From: Phorcus lineatus
Taxonomy: Eukaryota > Mollusca > Gastropoda > Trochida > Trochidae
Direction of reading: 5' to 3'
NCBI GenBank assembly: GCA_921293015.1
Contig: OV121096.1
Coordinates: 11,039,000-11,102,999 of the forward strand
Length of the DNA stretch: 64,000 nt
This document shows, in pieces, positions 25,601 to 38,330 of the stretch (position 1 is the first letter of the stretch; the number at the start of each line of letters is the position of its first letter). A model generated the notes under the pieces. That model did no database searches, had not been told where the DNA came from, and saw nothing but the letters and a program-made list of their open reading frames with translations. The position numbers were made by a program, and so were the translations under genes.

Positions 25601-27279
25601 CCTAACAATGTCACCTTCCCCCTGGGATTACTTCAACTTCGCTTAGCTTTGACAAAAGCCAGTTATGACATCAAAGAAATGTGCTACTAATTCATATTAG
25701 TGAGTTGAAAGCAGGGAAAATGGAAAAATACGGATTGTGGATTACTACTTATGATTATGCTTAGAATTAATGTTTATACAATTACGGCCCTCCTTTGAAG
25801 TGCTTAATGTTAAGGATTATTGCCGACGGGTTACCACCCTGTTCATTAAATGTAGGAAACTTCTTCCGTCTCATAGCTGTAGTACAACCCGTTTGTGAGC
25901 ATTGCTGATGTCGTGATATAGTGCGTTTAAAACTATGACAGTGTATTCCGAACGTCCATTTTACAAACTTGCTCAACATATGAGTACGTTCTTTCTGATA
26001 TCTTATATTTTCAGCTACCTAAGAATGGCAATGTCTGTACCAAAGTTTATAAATAGAAGAAAATGGGAGAGACATATTTTTCTGGAGTGAGGGCGAATAT
26101 TCTGAGTAGGGAGTTGCAACTCAGGTTGCACTTGGCGAATGGTAACGTCTCTATGAGCAAGTGCTAAAATTGATGTCATAAGATACACAATATGTAGAGT
26201 ATTTTATTATTTAACGTTTTTTATACCTACAAGTGCAAGGTACACGATGCACTCGTTTTCTCTTTACATTGATACACACATATAGAGCACTCTAAGGCAA
26301 TACTTCCGCGATCGCAATTTTATGCTTGAAAGTTTCTCCGTTAACTTGAAGAGACAGCTATTCAGTCAACATATAAAAAAATTGATTAAACAAGGAGGTT
26401 GTCTTCTAGTTAAACTATCATTTTCGGGTCGTACACTCCCCAGGAACCATTCTGTTTCTTTGAAAAAATGAATCTCATGTAAATTTTTTGTGACGTTTTT
26501 TGAGGTAATTGTCTCGGTATATGCTTGAAAAGAACATGCATTAACCCTCATGCTTATATCACCTTATCAAAGTATAGTTATGACCCATTTATTCTAACTT
26601 CCATCTGTCCCATTTCAAATGTAAGCCAAACACACCTGAACCCTTTTATCGATCACCCGACCCCATAAGGGTATTTTTTTAGCCACGTCTTGGTATCGTT
26701 AAGTATACCTATCGATCAAGTTCACACTACACCAGATACCTCTCTTTCGCACCGTTAGATTAATGGATTAGAACGACCCTGCAATAAGACTTGCCATTCA
26801 ATGATTCTACTCCCACAAGAAGAAAATACTTCAATATTTATGGTGTGACTTCATGAATTATCTGCCCTTGCTCTGAGCAATTTAGAGCTTGCTTAAATCT
26901 CGCGAGACGTGGCGAGAATAACGGAAGGTCACGATCCCAATCTGGTTTGATGATGAAAGCGTTCGATCGTTATTTATAGGATGTGGCCGTAGAAATACCC
27001 AAGTAGAATTAATAGCGGGCAGTTAGAGTGACACATCGTCTATAATAACTTATGTTTCTATCAGTTTATAGACAAAACTTTTTCATTCAAATTTAAATGG
27101 TGTCTGAGAAAATATAAATTTGAATTCAGGCTAGTTCTAGTCTTAACATTCGGTTTTTGATTTATGTCGAAGAGAACTGCAGTTGACTGAAAGGAACCAA
27201 TTGGTAGATAGTGTTTGATTTAGATAAGCACTTTAATGCATGGTTACATAAATATCTTCTCCACTTGTAACGAAGCACA
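22691..27279. other. Intron 1 stretch without supported genes
   Basis: No domain-bearing ORF. The X-box at 23708 is the only motif singled out. Two overlapping open frames at 23731-23992 (one on each strand) have no recognisable content. Confidence 0.5.
23708..23721. promoter_or_regulatory. RFX-type X-box
   Basis: GTCGCCATGGAGAC fits the palindromic RFX motif (GTYNCC-AT-GGMRAC). It lies in a locally GC-richer stretch (about 23640-23750) in intron 1. RFX factors drive ciliary and other genes; use here is unproven. Confidence 0.35.
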
Positions 27280-27545
27280 TTTTAAACATACACACATACA
27301 TACACATATACATACACACATACATACAAAACAAAACATACATACATACATACACACACAAACATACATACCAAAACAAAACATACATACATACAAAACA
27401 TTACATACATATAAAAACATACATACATACAAAACAAAACATACATACATACAAAACATTGCATACATATAAAAACATACATACATACAAAACAAAACAT
27501 ACATACATACAAAACATTGCATACATATAAAAACATACACATACA
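27280..27545. repeat. Compound (ACAT)n array with a 58-bp higher-order unit
   Basis: ACAT/ACAC repeats broken by aaaacaaaac words. A unit of 58 bases beginning cattgcatacatataaaaac is present nearly twice without change from about 27399 to 27540. Open frames on both strands here are translations of the simple repeat. Confidence 0.9.
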
Positions 27546-30476
27546 GAGATACCTACCTTAAAATATTGTGTAATGACGATATCAGGCTACCAAGCTAAAA
27601 TGTGCTTTGTATTTACCATCGATTATTGGATGTCAAGTTTCAGTAAATAGTTTTTCCAACATTAACTCATTTCGTAGCTTGCCAATTTTTTCAGCCATTT
27701 GGCGCACCAAATTTATCAACCATGCTCATTTTATATTATTTACACTTTTATCCTTCTTAAAGAAATACTCGAATCAATTTCAACGAAGAGAACCACATCG
27801 TTTTTCTTGTTTTCCTTTCAGCAAGATCTTTTTTCTTGTTTTGTAATTCAAGTTCTACACAAAAACAACGACATGATATATCTTTCAGCGTACTTATCGA
27901 CTTAATCGATACACACGTACCTGTGAACTCTTGATTCTCCCACTCTCGTTGTATCTTCAATTTAAGAAGGTCCTTATGAACCTCATGGTTTAAGTAATAG
28001 TTTGAAGGAAAGTTACTTTCGTTTAAGGAAAAATAGCTGTGTAGCCTATTGGGAATAGCTTAAACCGTTCAAGGGTGAAGTGCATCTAAAGAATTTTTGA
28101 TGAGGCCAATCTAGTCAGGGTTTAATTGTTACTTTACCTCGTGATAACACTACAAAAAAGTCAATTCGCTTGTGATAGAAGTAATAAATTTTGAAATTCT
28201 ATAGATTTTGTGTAATTTTGGACTTAAGTCAAACAATATAAGATATAGTTTAATCTCACTGAAATCAGGTTTAACTTATCATTCGTACCCTTATCGTGTC
28301 AGGCGTTGACCTTGACGTTCACCTTCAATAGATGAAAACATTCAGAGACTCGTTAAATGTCAAATCGGGTCTACCATTTTTTACCTTGGCCGCTGATTGG
28401 CTGGAGTGCGAAGGTCACCTTAAACGAGTTCTATAAAGCAATACTCAGATTCAAAACGCAGTGAGGTACAAGTGGCATGTTTGATCTGGATTAAATGACA
28501 TTGCAAAGTAGTTGAAATGTTATAAAATTATCCGGATAGTTTGGTTTCAATTCTATTTGATATGTTTTCGTGATTTGACAAACCTATGAAGTGAAAAGAA
28601 GAAGATAAAAGACTTTTGCTGTATTCATTTTTCGAAAATTTGTAACAGTTTAGAGAATCCAAAAACAAGGATATTGTTTTCGTTTTCTATTCGTACACAC
28701 TTTCGAAGAAGGAAGAGTTTGAGTCATGTAGTTCAATAAAGTTCATGGCTACTTAAAACATGTAAGTCCAACATAGCAAGGAAATTGTTCAGTTTAGCTT
28801 GATAATTGAGTTAAAATGTGGCAAGTACCCAAGACCTCAACAAACTTTGATTTATTATCAATGTAATATAACACAGTCAATAAAAATGCTTTTAGTTTCG
28901 AATACCTCAGGCCAGGTTTGTGGTCATGCTGTCTAGTGGGAAAAGTATTTCGTGTTACTAATGTAGGGTAATATAATAGATACAAACTCAATAAAATAAA
29001 CATTTCATTTGAATCAAATCTAGTAAACCCAAACATTGCGGGGTTAGGTTTACATCCTCTCAAAGGAATTCAAAATTATCTCAGACATTTGGAAATCGCT
29101 AACCCAAACGCTTACAATTTTGATGGTTGCTTTTATGCTTCAGTACTTCAATCAACGACAATGTTGATATCATTTGAGCATCCATTACATACTTCTACAC
29201 GAGGGCATGATTATTAGTATATCCTGAGCGAAAGCGAGGTTTATTCTGATATTAAGTTTTGAGTGTCGTAAACATAGTGTTTCATGGGAATATATTTTGT
29301 TTGTCACCGAAATTGAAAAATCAAATATTATGATAAGAAATTATTTTCAATTATAAGCAACGTCGTAGGCAAGCTATTACGTCAAAACATTGTCTATGAC
29401 GTGAAGTTACAATGAAAAAGTGATATTTTCCCCTCGCGTATCGTTTTATAAAGATGAATTATATATTATTTCCCCCGTAGGTTGTAAGACTGTATTATAA
29501 CTTCCTCTTAATCAGTTACAATCACATGACTCCGAATGATGACCCTGATCCGTCTTAAAATAGACTGCGAGCAGAAAATAGCTTCGTGGCCGCCTTCAAT
29601 CCGAAGAGCGGCTCTGAACGATTGGAGGAGGTACAAAACGGGACACTCTGTTTATTGTGCAAGATCGATGGTTGGAGTCGGCGATGATTCCTTGGGCGTC
29701 TAGATGGCGGAAGTTCCATGTCTTTCCCGTCATATTACATTCAGTTTAGATGTAGCTTGGTTATATCACTGGTCTTTTGTTAATTGAAGCTGGAAGAATG
29801 ATAACAATGCATTTGAAGAGCTGAAAAAAACGAATTTTGAATCCAGACAGGCTTGTTAGTTTCTTTTCTGCTGTTTTCTTAATGTTACATATGGACACAC
29901 ATAGATATAAGACATCTGTATTGAAGATCGGACATTCCACAGTTGTTAATTCACTAACTTCAACGACAAACTATTAAGCCTTCACCTTGAAATACCAAAT
30001 TAGACATGATTGAAGCATTTGCCGTATTAGCAGTCGGAATGTCGCTTTCATGAATACAGGGATTCGCCAAAACGGAAATTGCTATTCGTTTACATCATTG
30101 CGCCCTGAACCAATTCCCCAACTTTTGATGAATCAAGCACTGTTTGTGTAGGTGGGGGATGTTACTGACTAGTACTCAACCCGTCACATACTGACACCAC
30201 CTGACGTCGATGTAAACCACATTCATATTCTACTCACCATTTTGCCCTACCTTCCCTATTCAAAGAGCAAAAGTTAGTTACTCATCTACGACACAGTGAA
30301 ACGATCGTATCTAAGCGACGCATCGATGAGTTACCCATTCCAGGAAAGAAACCATCTTCGGTGTTATGCATACCTTAAGCTTTCATGACTTACCTGAAGA
30401 ACATCGGTTGTTAGTCATCTTGATATAATGTTGAAATAAATTAACCCCACGGCTCTTATGTATCTCATTCGAAGAC
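27546..30476. other. Intron 1 stretch without supported genes
   Basis: No recognisable ORF or element. A GC-richer island around 29560-29720 (tcgtggccgccttcaatccg, ggaggaggtac, gtctagatggcggaag) stands out from its AT-rich surroundings and could be a regulatory or transcribed segment. Confidence 0.45.
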
Positions 30477-30602
30477 TGCCAGTAGTCCAATGCAGTGAAT
30501 ATACCATCTTCGGTGTCACGCATGTCAACCATTGAAACATGCCAGTAGTCCAATGCAGTGAATATACCATCTTCGGTGTCACGCATGTCAACCATTGAAA
30601 CA
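30477..30602. repeat. Exact 63-bp tandem duplication
   Basis: 30477-30539 and 30540-30602 are identical, starting tgccagtagtccaatgcagt. Related words (accatcttcggtgt-atgcat) occur near 30350, 30790 and 31190, so the unit belongs to an older, diverged local repeat family. Confidence 0.95.
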
Positions 30603-31287
30603 AAACTGATTTGCCTTATCAATCCTATGGAAAGAGAAATCGGTTTATAGGCGACTAGATATACGTTTGGTATACTCAGACTCTAAAGCTCGTGTGAAAC
30701 ATCCAATACATGATTTAGCTGTATATATTTTTGGTAAAGGGAAATGGTCGTTTTAAAGCAAGTTATCAATGGGTTATCTATTTCAGGAAAAAACATCTTC
30801 CGTGCTATGTCACCTTTTGAAACAAAGCCCTTTTTCTTTTTCTCTCCTATCAAAAGAGTCATCTATATTTTCGGTACAGTGCTACCAAAACATCTCATCC
30901 ATGACTTGCTCATTAGCCAGTGCATCAAAGAACTTCCCTCGCATGGCTTAAGATAACGTCAATTTCTATCATTAGTTAATATAAATCTCGCTACCAACCT
31001 GTTAAAATTCATGTATTTAGTGCAGCACCCTCTTTCTATATTCTAATGTTATTTCTTACTTACTATCGTGATCCGTCGCAGCAGCCTGGACGAAAAGCAC
31101 TGAAGAGTTTGGGAAATGCGGCAAGGGCTATCTTAGCAAGTCATTGGGGCTTGCATAATTATAGGCAATAAGTGGGAATATGGTAAGAAACCATCTACGT
31201 GTTATGTGTATCATTTGCTTAAACCGTCCTGAATTTTGTTGAACTATGATAGACAGAATTAAGCGTTTTTAGCGGATTCCGACGAAC

Positions 31288-31349
31288 GTAAACACAATAA
31301 AACTCCTTTTACTAACATGTAAACACAATAAAACTCCTTTTACTAACAT
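31288..31349. repeat. Exact 31-bp tandem duplication
   Basis: Two copies of a 31-base unit starting gtaaacacaataaaactcct and ending with actaacat, followed by the first bases of a third. Confidence 0.95.
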
Positions 31350-33900
31350 GTAAATAACGTCTTATATATATATGATTATTATGCGACTGAAAGCCAGTCC
31401 GTCAACCTCTTTTCAAATCGGCGTCCTCTTAATCTCCCAAAGCAAGATTTGTAATGACGATAATAAATGTAATTTGACATAACTGATATTGCTATTCTTT
31501 GCATCGATAATAGTATCTGTTCGAAACAAATATCAACCATATCATCTTCAATCATTAACAACCTACAACCAAGCATCAAAGAGAGCCGATAGATGATGGC
31601 CTTTAAACCAACTCTAATTACGCGCCATGCTGGGAAGTATAATCAAAGAGACATGTACTAGATAACTGTTATCTGTAATTATCAAGAAACAGAGACTGGA
31701 ATGTAGCGCAATTGTCATTAGGAAAGATGCGTTTTGATGTCTGAAAATTGAGAAATGCGGGATAAAGAGTTTTCAAGTAGATGGAACGTTATTGATTCTA
31801 CCAGAAGAATGCTTTAATTTAACAGTAGCTGAAAATGATGCACTCATTTTGTGTGTGTGAGTTGTATCTTAAACAGCGTGAAGTATGATAATAGATTCAA
31901 CTAGTTGGCAATGATGTATTCACTTATCTATGATGTAATATAAGTACTAGACGGAATGAGATATTTTAATCTTATAGTTAATGTTTCATGATAGCATCAA
32001 AAAGGAAATAAATCATTATTCATACTTAAACTCATCCCCAGCTCTAAATGTTCTTTTAAGTTTGTAGTTAATGTTTTGGTTTGAATTTTAAAAATGAGCA
32101 TGATCATCAAATTCATACTGCATATCCTTCGTAAAAAATAATATTTATTTGTAATACTTTTCTTCTTTTTTTTTTTAGATCAAATAGTCTGTTTCAAATT
32201 ACGCATTACTTGCTTGATGTGAACATCTGTGACATTTACTTGTGATTTATCAACATGGATTATTTGATTTGGACAAAAGTGTCATTTGATAAAGGTTGAA
32301 ACTTATTTGAAAACAATCTGCCATAAATATCCACATGCATTTGGGACGATATACATGATCTAGCTGGTGACAGTCTAGCATTCGCTATTTGTTACAAACA
32401 TAAACTTTATATCATAATTGCTGACATTGTGAAATACCTGATTTTAAGATGACAAAAATGTTAAAGGATTTCAAAATTCATTTGTTTTTATTTATTTACT
32501 TGCTCAAGGCCCGTTACTTAAACTGCCAACAAGGTCCTTTATTTTGATGCAGTCTAATTCTATTTCAGAGATTTATGTAAAAACCAACTGTCCACATTTT
32601 GTAAAACTGAACAAAATACTTTTACTAAAATGCAATCTCCAATTGTCTTTGATAAAGATACAAAACCAATCTCAAAGGACGACGAGACTTGCTCGTAGTT
32701 GTAGCCTACCATACGAAACTTGCACATTTTATTGTTTCGGTTTCATGAGAGTATATTTATGTTGTTCTTCCACCTTTAATGTTAACATATTCACGTTTTT
32801 CTACGCAGTTTTGTAACGCAGGTGGGGAGCAGTAAGTTTCTTCTTGACTGAGTGACCCTGCAAACATGACGAGTTAATCTTGTAAAGTATCCAGCAAATC
32901 GTCCCACATCGGGCAGATTTACTCACTTGTATCTGCCTTTTATCATACAGGTTGAACTTGTGACCTGACCCCAACAGTTATACATGTCAGGTCCTCTACA
33001 TAAAACTGCCCACTCAGCAGGAATGAATGTACCCTGCAGGGATTTATTTTCGTAGCTATGTCCACAATGCTCACTTTTTAAACACGTTTTGTTGCTTGTA
33101 AATACTTTGTATAAGAATGGAATTCTTGCTTCAACGAACCTGATTATCTTTTGAATGTTCATTCGTTTTGACTTATGATTTTGCACGTAGATTGGACCTC
33201 CTATCTAATCTTTTTTACCCGGACAATCTGTGGAATGTAAGGAATTTAAACATCTGCGAAAATCTTGCATAAGCTAAACTTTCCTTGATATCTCCCCGCT
33301 TGGTATATACATGATATAATTATGGTTCACAAAGTTGTTGCAATCGCATTGACTTACTACCGAACATAAGCGCCTAGTTCTGTAAAGTTTTTATTTTACT
33401 TAAAAAGTCAATAATGACATTACCTCAGTCACTTCGACAGAGGCGCCAGGATAAACCAATACTCAGACTGTACTTGACAGTATTTTGTCCTTAATATGAC
33501 CTCATGAAAAGCGTGTTTAGGTTTAAGGCTCCATCTCTATGTTTAAGAAAATAATAATTTCTGGGAAAATGTTTACAGAGACTGAATATAAGTTTAATAA
33601 AACCATATTTCATTACAAGCTTTGACATTCCATGTTTCGGTTGGTAAATACCCCAAGAGAAACTAAACTTAAACGATACCCTTATGATAATTATATGTGT
33701 CATACATAATGCTTTGTCATCTATCATTCCAACAACATAATCCTTAAACAATGACATTACTTCAGTCATGTCAATAAACTGTACCTCCACTTGTCAGAAT
33801 TAGCGTAGCTATCAAATTCAACCACTAGCATAGGTCACAGTGACCCGCCTATTATCTTCGCCCCGGAGTTGCAATAGTCAGCCATGTAGGTCTATATATA
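31350..33900. other. Intron 1 stretch without supported genes
   Basis: Short frames only (up to 99 codons at 33491-33790, minus), none with a known motif. No repeat structure seen beyond simple runs. Confidence 0.45.
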
Positions 33901-34120
33901 TATAGATATGGTAATATAAGGGGTACAAAACCTGCTCTACATGTCTGGTAACTTAAGCCTGTCATACGAGTGAGTTTATATCGCTAAACGATAACAACCT
34001 AGTAACCAATGGCACTTCCTTAGCAACAGACAACACTCCCATTCATTTTCTAATTGCACTGATAGATAATTTTATCCATTTAGAAACGTAACTTTAGGTA
34101 TATCATGTGTATCCTATTCA

Positions 34121-34265
34121 GGTGGGATGAGGTGATTTGGGGTTTAACGCCGTTTTCAAGAGTATTTCAAATATATCACGGCTGCTAATAATATTGCAGG
34201 GAGAAATCCGCATTGAGGATATGCATTGCGGTGAAACCTGCGGGCGTCGGTTGGAACTAAGAGAG
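34121..34265 (-). mobile_element. SINE, GCGGCGTTAAAC-tail family, truncated copy 3
   Basis: Read on the minus strand it matches the 3' half of the SINE at 48518: aggtgatttggggtttaacgcc is the complement of the tail, and tatgcattgcggtgaaacctgcgggc of the middle part. The 5' half of the SINE is missing. Confidence 0.65.
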
Positions 34266-34416
34266 AGTAAGAGGCCAAAGTATTGTTACTTTGAACTCTC
34301 CATGACAATTTATCTTTAATGATGTGAAATGATCTTCACAGTTATGAATATACATCGCCAATTGCCTTTATTTCCTGATCAAGTTTTTCCTTGTGTAAGT
34401 AACATGACATTAGTTT

Positions 34417-35007
34417 TTAAAAGGACAGTCCTATCGGGGTATTTTTTGTGATAACGAAATTCAAGGGGACATTCCATTTTCAGATAAACGATAAGGGTAC
34501 AACATTCGGCAACGATCAGGGAGCTCTGTGCATTTTGGCTGAAAGAAAGAAGAGCCCTTCATACAGTTTATGTCCTTAAACAGGAAATAGAAATATACTG
34601 ATACACTTCCGCTGCCATGATATTCGGTTCAAATGGGCTATTTAAAGGCATATGAAGATGTTGGCACTCACTGTAGCTTGTGCAATGAAATACTTATTAC
34701 ATATGTTCTGCAATCACCACTGACAATGCTAAGAGGCCACTGTCGGCTTAGATATGTCTAACATCTATGGACAGCTGTAAACGGCTATAACCTAGTAAAC
34801 GGTCCAGCTTTTGAATTTACCCAAACGCTGAACTGAGAACTAAGGATGACATGTAGTTTATTAAAGCAATCTTATAGATTAACCGATTTGATAACATACT
34901 ACTCTCATTGTTTGCATTGTTTACAAGGTAGATTACCTGAATGCGTATCGTTAGTAATCTCGAGAGATAAGTGTTAACAAAAAATTAGCGTGAGCTAGTG
35001 CCTTTAA
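34417..35007. mobile_element. TTAA-flanked MITE-like element
   Basis: About 591 bases between TTAA at 34417-34420 and 35004-35007. The right end reads gcgtgagctagtgccTTTAA, the exact complement of the left end of the element at 63352. Near the left end, tcggggtattttttgtg and aacgaaattca match the family B MITE at 4731-4757. The inner stretch around 34795-34890 matches 63640-63700 in reverse orientation. Confidence 0.65.
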
Positions 35008-35329
35008 GAGATTAGTTTCATATACTCAGGAACAGGCTGTCACAGAAGTCAAGTGTTAACTTCCTCTCCTCGAATTTACAAAGACGTACAATTTTTCACT
35101 TCTTTTATGATAGACTACTTCGACCCAGTCGTGAGGAAATAGAGCGGTACACCTAAGTGAACCTCAAATGCTATTCTCTAACGCATTATAACACTTTACC
35201 CCGTATCACCTTTCAAAGAGCTTCTTACGTTAACGTTCACCAATTTTTGTTATGTTGTTGTGTATACGATCTAAATGGGAGGGAGGAGGGTGCAACATTC
35301 TCCTATGGAAAAAAATAGGTTGGTGGGCT

Positions 35330-35395
35330 TGGGTGGGAATCGAACCCCTCCATTGTTCAAACGTTAAATCATTGACCCTCGTCCACTTGTGTTCA
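35330..35395 (-). mobile_element. tRNA-like B-box remnant (probable SINE)
   Basis: The minus strand reads ggaggggttcgattcccacc, an excellent pol III B box and T-arm. Upstream are tttaacgtttgaacaatgg and a weak A-box-like tggacgaggg. No full cloverleaf can be drawn. Probably the head of a tRNA-derived SINE. Confidence 0.45.
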
Positions 35396-35473
35396 AAAAG
35401 CACGAGTGGTTTCGAATGATACGTGAATCAAATCCTGAATTGAAAATTAAAATCCATATAAGGGCCCATGTTA

Positions 35474-35502
35474 GTGACGTCATTAAAGTGTCATGACGTC
35501 AC
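35474..35502. promoter_or_regulatory. Paired CRE palindrome
   Basis: Two perfect TGACGTCA motifs (35475-35482 and 35494-35501) inside 10-base arms GTGACGTCAT and ATGACGTCAC that are exact inverted repeats 9 bases apart. CREB/ATF-type dimers bind this word. The arrangement suggests a regulatory site in intron 1, but activity is inferred from sequence only. Confidence 0.45.
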
Positions 35503-36261
35503 TCAACACCACGATTTTGTGGGAAATGGGATTGGCGGCGCTTTTGATATTGAAAGAATGCTCAAATTGTATACAGATAAAATTCTATAAATGTAACCAG
35601 TGCATCAAGTTGAAATGTACTAAAGAAATGTAGTTATCTCATGTTTTTGAAAACAGCACAATGCAATGTTTTTGTATGAACCGTGCCGTTGCCAGCAAAA
35701 ACAGTACTCTCTTTCACATTGTACACTTTTTGATGTGTATAGGGGTTTGTAAAGGTGACGGATAACAACTTCAGTGTGAGGAGATTCCTGTTGCTATGTG
35801 TCTATCACCTGTGTCCGAGACGTTCCTAGCATAGCTCCACACACTGCGTGTTACTCTGAGAGGCATCGCTCATTCGCCAATCCCCTTGTTGTTGTTTGGC
35901 TTTTGGGGATATGTTAGTGTCAGCAACTTTATTTACCTCGAGTGCTGCGTCTTATCGCTATAAAGGGGTCACTGGATATGTTATTGTCATTTATTTTGGC
36001 CAAATGTTTCTTACCTATACAATAATATTTTTCACATGAAGATTCTGGGTTTAAAGTTAATGATTTTGTAATGATTTTGATGAAACATTATGAATTCATC
36101 ACGTCAAAATTTGAATAACTTGAACAGGATACAATGAAAAGACAAGGTTATAATTCTAACCTCTTGAAAAAAGGTCAAAGTTTTGATGAAAGTAAATATT
36201 TTCCAGAAACCTGGAATATTTATAAATAGATTACTTCAAACATCGTCAAGGGCTCTTCAAC

Positions 36262-36488
36262 TTTATCTGCAGTTGAGAACTGTGCTACACGTAGTAAGGT
36301 TTGGGTGCAATGCTACTTTCAGCGCAGTACCATCCATCTGCTAGTTCCAGGCCATGATCGCAGGTTTCAACTCAATGCATAGCAACGGTCATGTTGGGGG
36401 CTTTCTCTCTGCAATTATAGTAGCAGCCGTGATTTAAGTGAAACACTATTGGAAGCGGTGTTAAACTCCAAATCACCTCACCTCACCT
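36262..36488 (+). mobile_element. SINE, GCGGCGTTAAAC-tail family, copy 1
   Basis: About 227 bases aligned end to end with 48518-48747: tgcagt-gagaactgt, ggtttgggtgcaatgctac, gctagttccag, gcaggtttca, aatgcatagcaac, then gcggtgttaaactccaaatcacctcacctcacctt. The 3' tail GCGG-GTTAAAC...CTCAC type is common in gastropod genomes. The tail here is diverged (gcggtgttaaac). No clear target duplication. Confidence 0.7.
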
Positions 36489-37233
36489 TAGTAAAAGCAT
36501 GAGAACAAATATATCATGGTATATGGAGTATATTGTTACCAAAATCATTGGCATGTGTAATAGGATCACTAGCAACGACGGTATGGAGGGTGCAAGATGT
36601 TAACTTTCGAAACTTCAAAAATGCATCTCTAATACATAAGTTGATAATTTTAACTGCAACGACACAATCAGCCATTGTATAGCTTGTTATACCTAAAATT
36701 ATTCAGAACGCCTGTAAATATTTTCAAAATTTAAATAGTGTTCTCGATTCTTTTCGTTATATCTTTAGAAGATCTTCATTTCACATTTTTCCCTTCTCGT
36801 GTTATTCTGTCGTCTATGTAAAAGAAGGTGATCCGCTTAGCTAAGGCTTGTATGAAGTTGTGTTTGTAAGCCGTATCAATGACACTAAAACGTGCCTGGT
36901 GTCAGTCCAAGCGTAAAAATCTGTAAATAAACAAATACGTATTACTACGTGAGTCATGGAAGTTAACTTACAACACCTCACCTGTACCAAAATAGAATAA
37001 AGGATACAGAAAACATTCAATTTGAAAATTGTGAAACTTTGTCTACCAACAAGAATGTTGATTTCGCTTGTAAGTTTCATATTCAGTCTGAGAAGAATGA
37101 TTCTCATAAACACTTATTTTATTGAATTGTGAAATGATTCTCAGAGAAGAAAAACTCTTTCAGTTGACTTGAATATAAGACTTGCTTTTCAAAAGTTGAT
37201 GTCCTTATTGTTATTGGCGTGTTTTATTATTAT

Positions 37234-38330
37234 TTTTCTTCCACCGATTTTGTGAGCACGATTCAGCCCTAACCGCTGAAGCGATTACAGCCAAACTTGC
37301 CAGTCTGGTAGAGCTTCATGAGACGAAGCCACAATAAGCTTTTGGGCTTAATCGGCTTTAGCGTTAAAGGCACAGTACCATCCAAAGTGCGAAAAATTAA
37401 CATGGGAAAATTTTCAAAATGCACTTAGAGACTTGCAACTTTTTTTAAACGATGCACAGTAACAATTCAAGCAAAAAAGTCAATCATTGCAAATTCGTAG
37501 CATGCATAGTTTGGCCGCCATATTGCTTTAATTAACTTTTTGAAATTTCCGGACCCCATGCATCTTTGAAAATCTTCTTCTCTGAAGATACATGCAGCTG
37601 AAACTCACGTATATCATAGCTGAAGGAGTGGGGAGAAAAGTGATTTTGGAACATTTGCATTTTTCTTAATACTTTTTTTTCTGCAACCCTTCAAAGTCAG
37701 GCGACTTTGCTCGTGTGACCATGTTCAAGGTGCGATAACTCAAAAAGTTGGACTCACAATTGCACCATATTCACAGGAATGTAAGATCACTTTGTAAACT
37801 TTACAAATCAATAAAAACATTGGTCGCGAACAGTCATTTCCGTTCACAATAATCGATCAATATCGGTAAAAAGTACCTTTTTAAAAATTAACATGGGCTA
37901 ATTTTGCAAAATGCACTTAGAGACCAGAAACTTGTTTTGAATGAAGCGTACTAACAGTATAAACAAAAAAGTCAATCATGACGATTTCATAACTATTATA
38001 GTTTTTTCGCATTATCAACTTATTTGTTCCAGAAATAGGTTTTCCTTATTCCACAATTCTTGTGAACGCGATTGAGCCAAAACTGCTCAAGCTATTAAAG
38101 CCAAACTTGCCAGTCTGATAGAACTGCATGAGACGAAGCCACAATAAGCTTTTGGGCTTAATCGGCTTAAGTGTTAAAGGCACAGTACGATCCAAAGTTC
38201 GAAAAATTAACATGGGAATTTTTTTCAAAATGCACTTACAGACCTGTAACTTGATTTAAACTATAGGCACTTACATCACGAGCAAAAAAGCAAATCACAG
38301 CGAATTCCTAAGTAGCATACTTTTTGCACA
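37234..38330. repeat. Large duplicated repeat, spacing about 808 bp, with a third partial copy
   Basis: The stretch gccaaacttgccagtctg...agacgaagccacaataagct...taaaggcacagta occurs at 37291-37380 and 38099-38190. The following part, aaaattaacatggg...caaaatgcacttagagacc, occurs three times (37396, 37885 and 38203), each followed by an a-c-aaaaaag-caatca stretch. Between them is a segment with ggccgccatattgc near 37511, a YY1-like motif in reverse. No coding potential. Could be a tandemly duplicated mobile element. Confidence 0.7.

Noticed and set aside
27236..27542. Frames across the ACAT array
   Set aside because: Simple-repeat translation on both strands.
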